The position numbers and the translations under genes were made by a program. The notes beneath the pieces are model-generated. The model made no database searches and was not told the origin of the DNA. It saw only the letters and a program-made list of their open reading frames with translations. A stretch of 64,000 bases of DNA from Laguncularia racemosa (lineage: Eukaryota > Streptophyta > Magnoliopsida > Myrtales > Combretaceae), in contig JBBMOL010000224.1 in the NCBI GenBank assembly GCA_037954665.1, forward strand, positions 988,136 through 1,052,135. The letters run 5' to 3'. Positions 46,949 to 56,850 of this stretch are shown piece after piece (the stretch's first letter is position 1; each line of letters starts with the position of its first letter).

Positions 46949-48061
46949 TTCCCTCCTTCCCCGAAAAGATTTGTCCTCGAATTACATGCACCATAAAGAA
47001 TAAGATTAGAAACATTAAAAGTTGCGCTTATATTACCATAGTGACTTGGCAAATCAATATTGTAAGCATTGTCATTGATGTGCTCCACTAGTTGGAAAGG
47101 ACCATCTCCCTTTGGATGCAATTTAGACTTCCATTGCTCTATAAATCTTTCCTTCCTCAAATGTACCCAAACCTAATCTCTTGGATGAAACATGGTTTTG
47201 ACATGTCCCTTATTAGCTTGATGAGCATAGTGCTCGTTTTTCTTCTCAATGTTTGCTCGAACCTGAGCATATATTTCCCTAACAAATTCTACCTTTTTTG
47301 CTCCATCAAGATCAAAAAACTCATTAATAGGTAAAGGCAATATATCCAATGGGGTTATGGGATTAAAAACATATAAAACCGCAAATGGAGAATATGATGT
47401 AGTAGAATGTACTATCCTATTATATGCAAATTCTAGATAAAGTAAGCATGTCTCCTATTGTTTCAAGTTCTTATGAAGCATAGCATGCAATAATGTTGAA
47501 AGTGTCCTATTGATTACTTCCATCTAACTATCAGTTTGAGGATGTGCAACAGTGGAAAACAATAATTTAGTGCCTATCTTATTCCATAAAGTACGCCAAA
47601 AATGGCTAAAAAAATTTACATTCTTATTACTTATAGTGGATTTAGGCAAACCATGCAACCATACAATCTCCCAAAGAACAAATCTGTAATATGTCATGCA
47701 TCATTGTTTTAGAATAGGCAATGAAATGAGTCATCTTACTAAACCTGTCAACAACAACGAATATGTTGTCTTTGCCACTTTGAGATCGTGGTAAAACCTA
47801 ATATGAAATCCATAGAGATGTTAATCCAAGGCTGATTAAGCACAGGCAATGGAAGATATTCCCCATAGGGCATCACTTTGGACTTAGCCTTCCTACATGC
47901 AATGCACTTATCACACACAGTTCGTACATCATGTTTAATTTTAAGCCAATAAAAAATGTTCATGCAAAACGTCCAAAGTTTTTCTAACACTAAAGTGTCC
48001 CATTAAACTAGCCCCATGCGTCTCCCTCATCAACAATTCACGTATGGAACTTTTTGGTACA
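46699..48061 (-). pseudogene. Element H: integrase
   Basis: Reads from 48061 downward. A zinc-binding region has GHFSVRKTLDVLHEHF, then CDKCIACRKAKS at about 47870-47900. The catalytic core has VVVDRFSKMTHFIA (first Asp kept), SNKN at 47620-47631 where SDRD is usual (second Asp lost), and MEVINRTL with the Glu kept, one stop before it. The open C-terminal part (46696-47160) has GDGPFQLVEHINDNAYNIDLP, ATFNVSNL and a GGPMTRAR tail. I see no chromodomain. Frameshifts separate the parts. The first codons are cut off by solo LTR E; the rest of the zinc-binding region resumes at 56122. Confidence 0.8.
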
Positions 48062-48066
48062 CATAA
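48062..48066. repeat. Target-site duplication of solo LTR E, left (CATAA)
   Basis: Identical to 56117-56121. Taking out everything between joins the two halves of the integrase in frame. Confidence 0.85.
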
Positions 48067-48246
48067 TGATACGATTCCAAGAGCTAAGATACGAGCGCCA
48101 AAGAATACAAAGTCAATCCGAGCTCTAGGTGGCAGTGCGGGGTCCAAAAAAAGGAGGACGTAAGCGTCAGGAGGACCTAAGGCGAAGTTCGGCTAGCCTT
48201 AAACCGGTCGGCCGAGTTAGCTTCAAGGCCACTAGCCTAAATGAAG

Positions 48247-48251
48247 GCCAC
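48247..48251. repeat. Target-site duplication of the gag-protease element, left (GCCAC)
   Basis: Identical to 55557-55561. Confidence 0.9.
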
Positions 48252-49360
48252 TGATACACTCAGAACATATATATAATGGGAGCGTAAATTGCAGCAAGTG
48301 CACTGGTCGTATCAAGTAATAAAGTGGTGAAAAGTAAGGTTGTCGATCCCTCGAGGAACCAATAGAGTACTAGATCTATGGCAATTCTTATCAATATCTA
48401 GGTGATTAAAAAGGGGTTTGAAATGTCTAATCTAAAAATTTAACTTAAAGCAACAAGAAAAATTTTATGACGAATCATCAATTATGAACAAGGGAAATTA
48501 GAATTCACCCTAGATTTGTTAATCAAATTGCTACCAATTTATGTCAACTAGTGGTTATAAGGTTATTCAAGTGAGTTTAGAAAATCCTTTTTAGGGATGT
48601 TGACCTTAAATTAATTAGTCGGCTTCCGCGTCTCCAATTAACCAAGGAATCAAAATTATGTTCATACACCTCCCGATGCTACAAACAACTAATGCCCTAA
48701 ATCAATTAACCCTAATCCCTTAGTGATTAATTAACAAGAAACATTGCATTGTGCCCTCCATAGACTCTAATTAAACCAATTATCGCAACTCCCGTATTGA
48801 CAATCAATCTAATTAAGAATTCCTAACAAATCCTCATCAACTCCCGTATCAAAAGGATTTCTAACAATTATAATGAAAGACCAATTATAATTGAAATCAA
48901 AGGAATTGCAATCATGAATAATCCTAATAATTCCTAATCATATAACATGGCTACAATTATCCTTTTAACATTCTAGGGTTTCATCCAATTTCCCACAAGG
49001 ATGATTTAGAACATTATAGTATGAATTGCATAAAAACAATTGAAATAAATAGATGCAATGGAATTCATATTAAACAACAAGATTAAACTAATAAATGGCA
49101 TAAAAGAAAATAAAGTAAATGGAACAATTGCTATAATCTTCAAGAGCTTCAATCTTCCAAAATGACTCCTTGAATTCTTCAATTGAAAGCAAACTTCAAC
49201 AAAATGACATTCTTTCTTCAAACTAAACTTTGGAAAAAATCTAAAGTACCTAAGGAAATTCTAATGAGGCTAGAACAAAGAAGAAGAAAAAGAATTCTAA
49301 ACAAAAGAAAGGATGGATTCTCCAACAAAAAGGGATGCTTCCAAGGTTCACACAAGGGGT

Positions 49361-49370
49361 CTATTTATAG
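49361..49370 (-). promoter_or_regulatory. TATA box in the 3' LTR
   Basis: CTATAAATAG on the minus strand, about 110 bp downstream of the GGCC-rich block. The 5' LTR copy at 55093-55102 would drive the element. Confidence 0.6.
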
Positions 49371-49478
49371 ATCCAAAGAGGAGGGGGATAAGGTTGATCT
49401 GATGAGGATTTGAGTCAGCAAATTAAATAAGATACGATTTTGGAGAGATTTTCGCAATGGATATCCGGGGAGTAATGA

Positions 49479-49628
49479 AGGCCGGTTCAAGGCCAGCGGC
49501 CTTGAATGTAGGCCGGCTTTAAGGCCGGCGGCTTTAATGCTTTTTAAGGCCGGTTTAACATAGGCCGGCTCAAGGCCGGCTCAAAGCCGGCGGCCTTGAA
49601 TGTAGGCCGGCCCAAGGCCGGCGGCCTT
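49479..49628 (-). repeat. GGCCGG/GCCGGC U3 array, 3' LTR copy
   Basis: 150 bp with about ten AGGCCGGC-type units in both orientations, including the palindromes GCCGGC and AAGGCCGGCGGCCTT. It is an island of C+G in an A+T-rich LTR, with many CG and CHG sites. The other copy is at 55210-55360. Confidence 0.75.
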
Positions 49629-49823
49629 TATTGCAATCCTCCGCTCGCTTCTTCAATTTTTTGAAAAACTCCTCCAATTAAATTGTAATTTACTTTTGGG
49701 TCCTCAAAACCTGTATTTTCACAATAAACACCATTAAGTATCATTTCTTTATATTTTCTTATAATATTGAAATAAATTTAATATAAGTCCAAAAGAAAAT
49801 ATAAGTATAATGTGATCTTATCA

Positions 49824-49836
49824 ACATCCCCACACT
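49824..49836 (-). other. Polypurine tract
   Basis: GTGTGGGGATGT on the minus strand, directly upstream of the 3' LTR. It is the plus-strand primer site. The same tract precedes array LTR 2 at 29964. Confidence 0.65.
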
Positions 49837-50306
49837 TGAACTTTTGCTTGTCCTCAAGCAAAATAATTGATTTAAACAAGAGAAATCCATCATTGAACTT
49901 CTGGTGCCCATTGTTCTGACCATACTGAAGTTTGTAACTAGTATATCTAGTTGAAATTTAGTAGTTAATCTAAATACAACAGATTTTTAATCCCAGTGTT
50001 TAACAATAGAAAACAATACTTAGTCCATAAGGAAAAACATTCATTTAAACTTCATTGGTTATTAGCAAGTATCATCTCCCTCAATTTTACTTCTCTAAAC
50101 AAGATAACAAGGAGTTGAAAGCATATGGTATCCATTTTTTTCCTAGAATTTCTCCCTTTTTTTTTTTTTTTGCCTTAATTGACAGCGGAGTGAGACTTCA
50201 CTCTTCTGAGGGACCAAAGCTCGCCCATGTCAACCTGGTTTTCATTAAGGTACTAAATTTTTGCCTTTCCGCCCTTCTCGTTATTGTGAGTTCATTGAGT
50301 CGGCAC

Positions 50307-50328
50307 ATCCTGGGCTCATCGCCTAAGT
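50307..50328 (-). other. Conserved GAYGA-loop hairpin motif (gag-protease element)
   Basis: The minus strand reads ACTTAGGCGATGAGCCCAGG, with a stem GGC/GCC around GATGA. Related to 8913-8934 and 9200-9221 in element B. Confidence 0.5.
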
Positions 50329-50422
50329 GACCAGGTTTTAAAGGGACCCCTACGAACTCTTCCTCACACTAACATTTAAGATTGGATACTCTTAACTCAC
50401 TTTCCTGAGTTATTGGAGTAAA

Positions 50423-50473
<51 letters not shown>

Positions 50474-51024
50474 GGATCACTAAGTAAAATATTTCTTTTA
50501 CCTCTTTCACTAGGTGTTAAGGTATTCTCAAAGAAATTTCAATAGAGATTTATCCCAACCAATTTTTCCTTGAAGTAAACTTGCTTGTTTTTTCAACTTA
50601 AGGACTCAATCTCAAGTTCAAAGGCTCAACATAGGGTAAACCCCGTTCTCTAGAGATTTTACTCTTAAATTTTAACTATGTAAACTAGTCACAACAATTG
50701 GCGAGTAGGGTACCAATCTAATTCAATTTCAGGATTTCATTGAAAACACTTAAGGACATAAATAAAGCATGGGATTTGTAAGCTCATGATGTGTGCAATC
50801 ATTATACTTCTACATTTATAATCCCTTCCCCACACTTAAATTGGACAATGTCCTCATTGTTCCTAATATATCACAAAATTAAGGAAACGAATGTCAATGC
50901 AGAAATTGAAATACTGGTACTTCCCTGGTATAAAATTGTTCATCAGGAAGAAAATTCCTCCTAAAATGTCTGTCATCCTTGGAGTGTCTTGAATGCACCG
51001 GCAGCTCTTATCCAGCCTTGAATT

Positions 51025-51064
<40 letters not shown>

Positions 51065-51145
51065 GAAACTATTATAGATACTTATTAAGCATGGGCTGCC
51101 TCCCATGAAGCGCTTGTTTTATAGTCATCAGCCTGACTATCAGGG

Positions 51146-53845
51146 TTAGCTTACATCAAGGAGTTTAAACAACTCCAACACCATCGTTTTCAGATTAGGA
51201 TTCCAAGCTTCCTTCCATGGTATGGTGCCCTTCTTTTCAGCTTCCACCAATGTTTTGTAGGTAGATATCAACAAACTTACCTGCTGGATGTCTGCCCTTG
51301 ACCATCCCAGGATTTCCCTATGTTCATCCAACTGGCCTTGAATCTGCTGCTGCAATTCTTTTGTCATAGGCGCTTGATTAATGTGAGGCCATGGATTTCC
51401 TAAATTCAGACACTTATAACCAAACAATTGATTAGAAAAGACATTAGGTTCAAGTGTCTGCATAGGCATTAGTGTCGGCACTGGTGGCTTCTCATAGTCG
51501 TCTGTCTTCTCAAAAGCAACAACATTTTCAGTCTGGGGTACTTGTTCACGACCTCTGTTTTCTTGCTCATCTTCATCCCCCCAATCATCTATCTCATTCA
51601 AGACAGCTTCAAGAGTGGTTTGCCCTACATCTTCCTCCACATCATTGTTAGTAATTTCACCCTCAGCAGATATGTCAGAATACATTGCTTTCTCATTAGA
51701 CAAAAACACAGGATCATACATATCAAATGTTACCTGGTCATCTAGTGCTCTAAGGGTGAGCTTACCTTGTCCTACATCAATTAGAGCTTGACCTGTGGCT
51801 AGGAATGGTCTTCCTAAGATCATGGGTACCTCTCTATCTTCTTCCATTTCCAAGACTATAAAGTCAACTGGAAAGATGAATTTGTCCACTTTTACTAGGA
51901 CATTCTCCACTATACCCTTTGGGTACTTGACACTTCTATCCGCAAGTTGTAAGGTAACGTGCGTCTCCTTACATTCTCCAAGTCCTAGTTTTTTGAAAAT
52001 GGACAGAGGCATTAAATTTATACTTGCACTAGAATCTATAAGTACTTTATCAAAATTAAAATTACCAATAGTGCAAGGAACAGTAAAACTTCCCTGATCT
52101 CTTTGTTTTCTCGGCAAATTGGATAAATTCTTTTGTAAGATCATAGAACATTCCCCTATAAGCATCACTGGTTCATTCCCTTCAATCTTCCTCTTCTTTG
52201 TGAGTAAATCCTTCATGAACCTAGCATATGATGGCATCTGCTGAAGTGCCTCTGCAAAAGGAATGTTAATTTGCAATTTTTTAAAGACTTCTAAAAATTT
52301 AGCAAATTGTGAATCCAATTGTTGTTGCTTCAGCCTTCCTGGGAAAGGAATAGGAGGAACATATGCTTTCACTTTTGGTGAATTTTGCTTTGGCTCCTCT
52401 TCCTTTTGTTTCCCTTTATCTTTCCCCAGGTTAACCTCCTCTTCCTCAAGTTTCTTATCAACCAATTCCTTACCACTTCTTAACATAATAGCATTTACAC
52501 CCATAGGATTTTGCTCAGTATTGCTAGGTAAAGACCCAGATGGTCTATTACTCAACTGTTGAGACATTTGACTAAGCTGATTTTCAAGATTCCTAATGGT
52601 GGCTTGTTGATTTTGCAACATTGTGTCAGTCTTTTGCATATAACTTATCATGAGTTCTTCCATTTTAGACTGACCTTGCTGAGAAGAGGTATTATGATTA
52701 GGATATTGTTGATGGGGAGTATTATGATTAGGACCTTGCTTTTGAAATCCAGGGGGTTTAAGTGCGTTGTTATCATTTCTCCATGAGAAATTTGGATGGT
52801 TACGCCACCCTGGATTGTAGGTGTTTGAATAGGGTCCTTGATTTCCTCTTTGGAAATTGTTGACAAAATTTACTTGCTCTCCATGGGATGAGGAGGAAAA
52901 GTTTCTAGATGGGCACTCAAGAGTTGAGTGTTGTCCTGAGCATAACTCACAATAAGAAAATTGATTAACATTGAAAGAAGGTGCAGAGGTGAGTTTACTT
53001 ACCTGGGCGGTAAGAGCAGAAATCTGAGCTGTTAAGGTGTCCATATCATTGACAGATGCCACTCTAGACTTACCTCTTTCATGTTGCCAATTATGTGCAC
53101 TAGAGGCCATTTCATCTATCAAAGCACTAGCCTCATCATATGTCTTACTCATTAATGCACCACCAGAAGCAGCATCTACCAGAGATCTCAATGTGTCATC
53201 TAAACTGAGATAGAATATCTCAATAAGGAGATTATCTGGTAATCCATGATGGGGGCATTTTCTAATTGCCTCCTTAAATCTTTCCCATGCTTCATAAAGT
53301 GATTCACCACTAAACTTACTGAAGTTTGTGATGTCATTTCTTAACCTAGCAGTTCTAGCTGGTGGAAAAAATCTCCTTAAAAATTTAGATGAGAGATCTA
53401 CCCAAGTGGTTACAGAGTCTTGTGGCAATGAATTGTACCAAGCCCTAGCTTTTTCTCTAAGTGAAAATGGAAAAAGTTGTAGCCTAATTACATCATCAGA
53501 TACATTATTCATTTTCACTGTATTACAATATTGAAGAAATACTGCAATATGCTCATCAGGACTTTCATTTGGATATCCTCCAAATTGATTTGATTGAACC
53601 ATTTGAACGAGTGCTGGTTTTAACTCGAAATTATTAGCCTGAATTGTTGGTCTTCTAATTGCAGGACCTGAAACAACAGGTACCGTGTATTCTCGAAGTG
53701 CTCTACCAACACCCTGAATCTGATTGTTGTTCTCATCTGCCATCTTCTCTTCTTCCTTTCTTCTCTGCTCTCTTCTAAGTTGTCGCAAGCTGCGTTCTAT
53801 CTCAAGATTAATTGGTAGAAGTTCAGCACTTCTACTCTTGCGCAT
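51146..53845 (-). CDS. gag-pro: Gag-protease polyprotein, 899 residues, Athila-type
   Basis: Intact frame from ATG at 53843-53845; the first residues MRKSRSAELL are followed by a basic region. Structural gag and aspartic protease would form the cytoplasmic virus-like particle and cut the polyprotein. Residues about 73-255 are the gag core, with FELKPALVQMVQ, LFPFSLREKARAWYNSLP and ESLYEAWERFK. A zinc knuckle CELCSGQHSTLEC lies at 299-311. A lysine- and glutamate-rich linker covers 455-490. The protease is at about 585-710 with LIDSSASINLMP (602-613), where the usual DxG triplet is D-S-S, and ILGRPFLA at 676-683. Residues 835-853 resemble the stretch just before RT in Athila pol, after which the frame ends at once. 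The replaced glycine may disable the protease. Confidence 0.9.
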   Translation of the reverse strand: MRKSRSAELLPINLEIERSLRQLRREQRRKEEEKMADENNNQIQGVGRALREYTVPVVSGPAIRRPTIQANNFELKPALVQMVQSNQFGGYPNESPDEHIAVFLQYCNTVKMNNVSDDVIRLQLFPFSLREKARAWYNSLPQDSVTTWVDLSSKFLRRFFPPARTARLRNDITNFSKFSGESLYEAWERFKEAIRKCPHHGLPDNLLIEIFYLSLDDTLRSLVDAASGGALMSKTYDEASALIDEMASSAHNWQHERGKSRVASVNDMDTLTAQISALTAQVSKLTSAPSFNVNQFSYCELCSGQHSTLECPSRNFSSSSHGEQVNFVNNFQRGNQGPYSNTYNPGWRNHPNFSWRNDNNALKPPGFQKQGPNHNTPHQQYPNHNTSSQQGQSKMEELMISYMQKTDTMLQNQQATIRNLENQLSQMSQQLSNRPSGSLPSNTEQNPMGVNAIMLRSGKELVDKKLEEEEVNLGKDKGKQKEEEPKQNSPKVKAYVPPIPFPGRLKQQQLDSQFAKFLEVFKKLQINIPFAEALQQMPSYARFMKDLLTKKRKIEGNEPVMLIGECSMILQKNLSNLPRKQRDQGSFTVPCTIGNFNFDKVLIDSSASINLMPLSIFKKLGLGECKETHVTLQLADRSVKYPKGIVENVLVKVDKFIFPVDFIVLEMEEDREVPMILGRPFLATGQALIDVGQGKLTLRALDDQVTFDMYDPVFLSNEKAMYSDISAEGEITNNDVEEDVGQTTLEAVLNEIDDWGDEDEQENRGREQVPQTENVVAFEKTDDYEKPPVPTLMPMQTLEPNVFSNQLFGYKCLNLGNPWPHINQAPMTKELQQQIQGQLDEHREILGWSRADIQQVSLLISTYKTLVEAEKKGTIPWKEAWNPNLKTMVLELFKLLDVS

Positions 53846-53958
53846 AAAAAGAACCTTAAAGAGAATGGAAAACGATCACACAATGATAAGAAAAATTAAA
53901 TAAAAAAATAATTGTGCCTAAATTACCAACAGAATTACGAAATCTAATATCTATTAGT

Positions 53959-53976
53959 TCCCCGGCAACGGCGCCA
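53959..53976 (-). other. Primer-binding site, tRNA-Asp
   Basis: The minus strand reads TGGCGCCGTTGCCGGGGA, the site used by Athila-type elements, six bases inside the 5' LTR end. Confidence 0.85.
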
Positions 53977-55092
53977 AAAACTTGATACACTCAGAACATA
54001 TATATAATGGGAGCGTAAATTGCAGCAAGTGCACTGGTCGTATCAAGTAATAAAGTGGTGAAAAGTAAGGTTGTCGATCCCTCGAGGAACCAATAGAGTA
54101 CTAGATCTATGGCAATTCTTATCAATATCTAGGTGATTAAAAAGGGGTTTTGAAATGTCTAATCTAAAAATTTAACTTAAAGCAACAAGAAAAATTTTAT
54201 GACGAATCTATCAATTATGAACAAGGGAAATTAGAATTCACCCTAGATTTGTTAATCAAATTGCTACCAAGTTATGTCAACTAGTGGTTATAAGGTTATT
54301 CAAGTGAGTTTAGAAAATCCTTTTTAGGGATGTTGACCTTAAATTAATTAGTCGGCTTCCGCGTCTCCAATTAACCAAGGAATCAAAATTATGTTCATAC
54401 ACCTCCCGATGCTACAAACAACTAATGCCCTAAATCAATTAACCCTAATCCCTTAGTGATTAATTAACAAGAAACATTGCATTGTGCCCTCCATAGACTC
54501 TAATTAAACCAATTATCGCAACTCCCGTATTGACAATCAATCTAATTAAGAATTCCTAACAAATCCTCATCAACTCCCGTATCAAAAGGATTTCTAACAA
54601 TTATAATGAAAGACCAATTATAATTGAAATCAAAGGAATTGCAATCATGAATAATCCTAATAATTCCTAATCATATAACATGGCTACAATTATCCTTTTA
54701 ACATTCTAGGGTTTCATCCAATTTCCCACAAGGATGATTTAGAACATTATAGTATGAATTGCATAAAAACAATTGAAATAAATAGATGCAATGGAATTCA
54801 TATTAAACAACAAGATTAAACTAATAAATGGCATAAAAGAAAATAAAGTAAATGGAACAATTGCTATAATCTTCAAGAGCTTCAATCTTCCAAAATGACT
54901 CCTTGAATTCTTCAATTGAAAGCAAACTTCAACAAAATGACATTCTTTCTTCAAACTAAACTTTGGAAAAATCTAAAGTACCTAAGGAAATTCTAATGAG
55001 GCTAGAACAAAGAAGAAGAAAAAGAATTCTAAACAAAAGAAAGGATGGATTCTCCAACAAAAAGGGATGCTTCCAAGGTTCACACAAGGGGT

Positions 55093-55102
55093 CTATTTAT
55101 AG
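55093..55102 (-). promoter_or_regulatory. TATA box in the 5' LTR
   Basis: CTATAAATAG on the minus strand, downstream of the GGCC array at 55210-55360. This is the likely promoter of the gag-protease transcript. Confidence 0.65.
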
Positions 55103-55209
55103 ATCCAAAGAGGAGGGGGATAAGGTTGATCTGATGAGGATTTGAGTCAGCAAATTAAATAAGATACGATTTTGGAGAGATTTTCGCAATGGATATCCGG
55201 GGAGTAATG

Positions 55210-55360
55210 AAGGCCGGTTCAAGGCCAGCGGCCTTGAATGTAGGCCGGCTTTAAGGCCGGCGGCTTTAATGCTTTTTAAGGCCGGTTTAACATAGGCCGG
55301 CTCAAGGCCGGCTCAAAGCCGGCGGCCTTGAATGTAGGCCGGCCCAAGGCCGGCGGCCTT
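55210..55360 (-). repeat. GGCCGG/GCCGGC U3 array, 5' LTR copy
   Basis: Same array as 49479-49628, in the promoter-proximal U3 of the LTR that would be transcribed. Confidence 0.75.
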
Positions 55361-55556
55361 TATTGCAATCCTCCGCTCGCTTCTTCAATTTTTTGAAAAA
55401 ACTCCTCCAATTAAATTGTAATTTACTTTTGGGTCCTCAAAACCTGTATTTTCACAATAAACACCATTAAGTATCATTTCTTTATATTTTCTTATAATAT
55501 TGAAATAAATTTAATATAAGTCCAAAAGAAAATATAAGTATAATGTGATCTTATCA

Positions 55557-55561
55557 GCCAC
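55557..55561. repeat. Target-site duplication of the gag-protease element, right (GCCAC)
   Basis: Pairs with 48247-48251. Confidence 0.9.
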
Positions 55562-56116
55562 CTTGGTGCCGGCCTAAATAAAGGGCGCCAACCTTTGGGT
55601 GCCGGCCTATGTACTTAAGCCTTTGACCTTGAATGGTTTTGCACAAATTTTTTAGGATGATATAAATAGGCGTCGTTAGGTTTTTTTTGGAGGGGAATGC
55701 TATTTTTTGTTGTAAAATAGAGACACTTGAGCGGTGTGAATCTTCTTTGGATATTTGTGAATATTGGGAATTGATTTTTCTCTTTATGCTTGTTGTTCTT
55801 ATCAAATTCTTGGTTCTATAGAATTTGTGGTGAGCATCATTATTGAATTCTTAGAATTCTTTAACCATAGTGATTGATTTATAGAACATGATCTCTATCA
55901 TTCTATGATTTGATTGTGAATCAGTTTAATTTTATCAATCTTGGCATCTATAGATTGGTGATTTTATCTATATCTTTGATTTTATTCGTTAGTACCAAAA
56001 TCTAGAAAACCCTAAAAATTTGTGACATTTGATTGTTATTAACGATTTGGTTTGTGTGAAGGAATTTGAATCCGTTTTTGAATCATTTGGTTTCAGAGCA
56101 TACTGAGTCTGCATCA

Positions 56117-56121
56117 CATAA
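56117..56121. repeat. Target-site duplication of solo LTR E, right (CATAA)
   Basis: Pairs with 48062-48066. Confidence 0.85.
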
Positions 56122-56850
56122 CTTATCTTTTTTGAACAAATACCCAACACGCCTATAGAAGTCCGCATATCCAAATTCAGAACAAGCAACCTAAATTTGA
56201 CCGAAGTTAGCATCATGTTCATACAAGTCTTTTATGCATTCAAATCCTAGCAGCTTAGTATGTAAAGAAGTCAAAAGAGAGTGCCTTCTTGATAGAGCAT
56301 CGACCACCACGTTTTCCTTACCTTGTTTGTATTTAATCATGTATGGAAAGGTCTCAATCAACTCTAAGCACTTAGCATGCCTCTTATTCAACTTTCCTTG
56401 TGTCTTCAGATAATTTAGACTCTTGTTATCGGAATGAATGATGAACTCCTTAGGCCATAAGTAATGCTGCCACGTTTATAAGGTCCTTACTAGGGCATAC
56501 AACTCCTTATCATACACAGGGTAATTTAAAGTAGCACCGTTAAGTTTCTCACTAAAGTACGCTATTGGTTTGGAATCCTGCATTAACACACCACTAATAA
56601 CTTTCCCAAAAGCATCACATTCTATCTCAGATACTTTCTCAAAATTAGGTAATACTAATAAAGGTGTGTTAGTTAACTTACCTTTCAATGTATGGAATGC
56701 CTACTCATGCACTTCAGTCTACTTAAATTCGGCATTCTTCTTAACAAGATCATTTAGAGGAGTAGCGATGGAACCGAAATACCTCAAAAACCTCATGTAA
56801 AAACTTGCTAATCCAACGAAGCTCCTGACTTCATTTGAATCTTGGGTGTT
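56122..56850 (-). pseudogene. Element H: RNase H and start of integrase
   Basis: Minus strand. RNase H copies the element's RNA-DNA hybrid away after reverse transcription. Visible in order: LPNFEKVSEIECDAFG (first catalytic Asp), AYFSEKLNGA, YDKELYALVRTL (Glu), an HSD block near 56430, then KQGKENVVVDALSRRH (last Asp). All four acidic positions remain, with isolated stops near 56470 and 56710. Below 56391 the frame continues to the beginning of integrase (YEHDANFG) through one stop and ends at the CATAA site. The preceding connection (56700-56850) is frameshifted. Confidence 0.8.

Larger units (their letters stand above)
48252..49823 (-). repeat. 3' LTR of the gag-protease element
   Basis: 1572 bp, TGATAAGATC...GTGTATCA on the minus strand. 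Confidence 0.95.
49824..51145 (-). other. 3' untranslated region of the gag-protease element
   Basis: 1.3 kb without coding sequence. It contains poly(A) tracts of 43 and 35 on the minus strand (50428-50470 and 51027-51061), a conserved GAYGA hairpin motif (50307-50328) and a CATGGG/CCCATG inverted repeat (51090-51107). In an autonomous Athila element this follows pol. Confidence 0.7.
48252..55556 (-). mobile_element. Complete young gag-protease-only LTR retrotransposon (Athila-type, TR-GAG-like)
   Basis: 7305 bp, minus strand, with LTRs 53983-55556 (1574 bp) and 48252-49823 (1572 bp), tRNA-Asp PBS, one 899-codon gag-protease frame, 1.3 kb of 3' untranslated region, polypurine tract and GCCAC target duplications. 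By eye the LTRs differ by one substitution and four single-base indels, so the insertion is very recent. There is no RT, RNase H or integrase, so it must be mobilised in trans if at all. This fits the class described in plants as terminal-repeat retrotransposons with GAG domain (TR-GAG). It is the youngest insertion of the nest. Confidence 0.93.
53983..55556 (-). repeat. 5' LTR of the gag-protease element
   Basis: 1574 bp, near-identical to 48252-49823. Single-base differences lie near 54147, 54210, 54271, 54968 and 55400. Confidence 0.95.
48067..56116 (+). mobile_element. Solo LTR E, split by the gag-protease element
   Basis: About 740 bp in two parts (48067-48251 and 55562-56116) with TGAT at the left end and ATCA at the right, flanked by CATAA on both sides. 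It has GGCCGG-type repeats and a TATA box at 55660-55671 (GATATAAATAGG), so the transcription sense is plus. There is no internal region, as after LTR-LTR recombination. Confidence 0.8.

Noticed and set aside
49006..49221. A 71-codon frame found identically at 54739-54954, which could suggest a conserved small protein.
   Set aside because: Both lie at the same place in the two LTRs of one young element, so identity reflects age. The sequence is low-complexity and hydrophobic with no family match.
56086..56100. TTTGGTTTCAGAGCA looked like a Met-type PBS following an LTR that ends at 56085.
   Set aside because: The CATAA target duplications place the end of LTR E at 56116, so the motif lies inside the LTR. 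It is a chance resemblance or relic.
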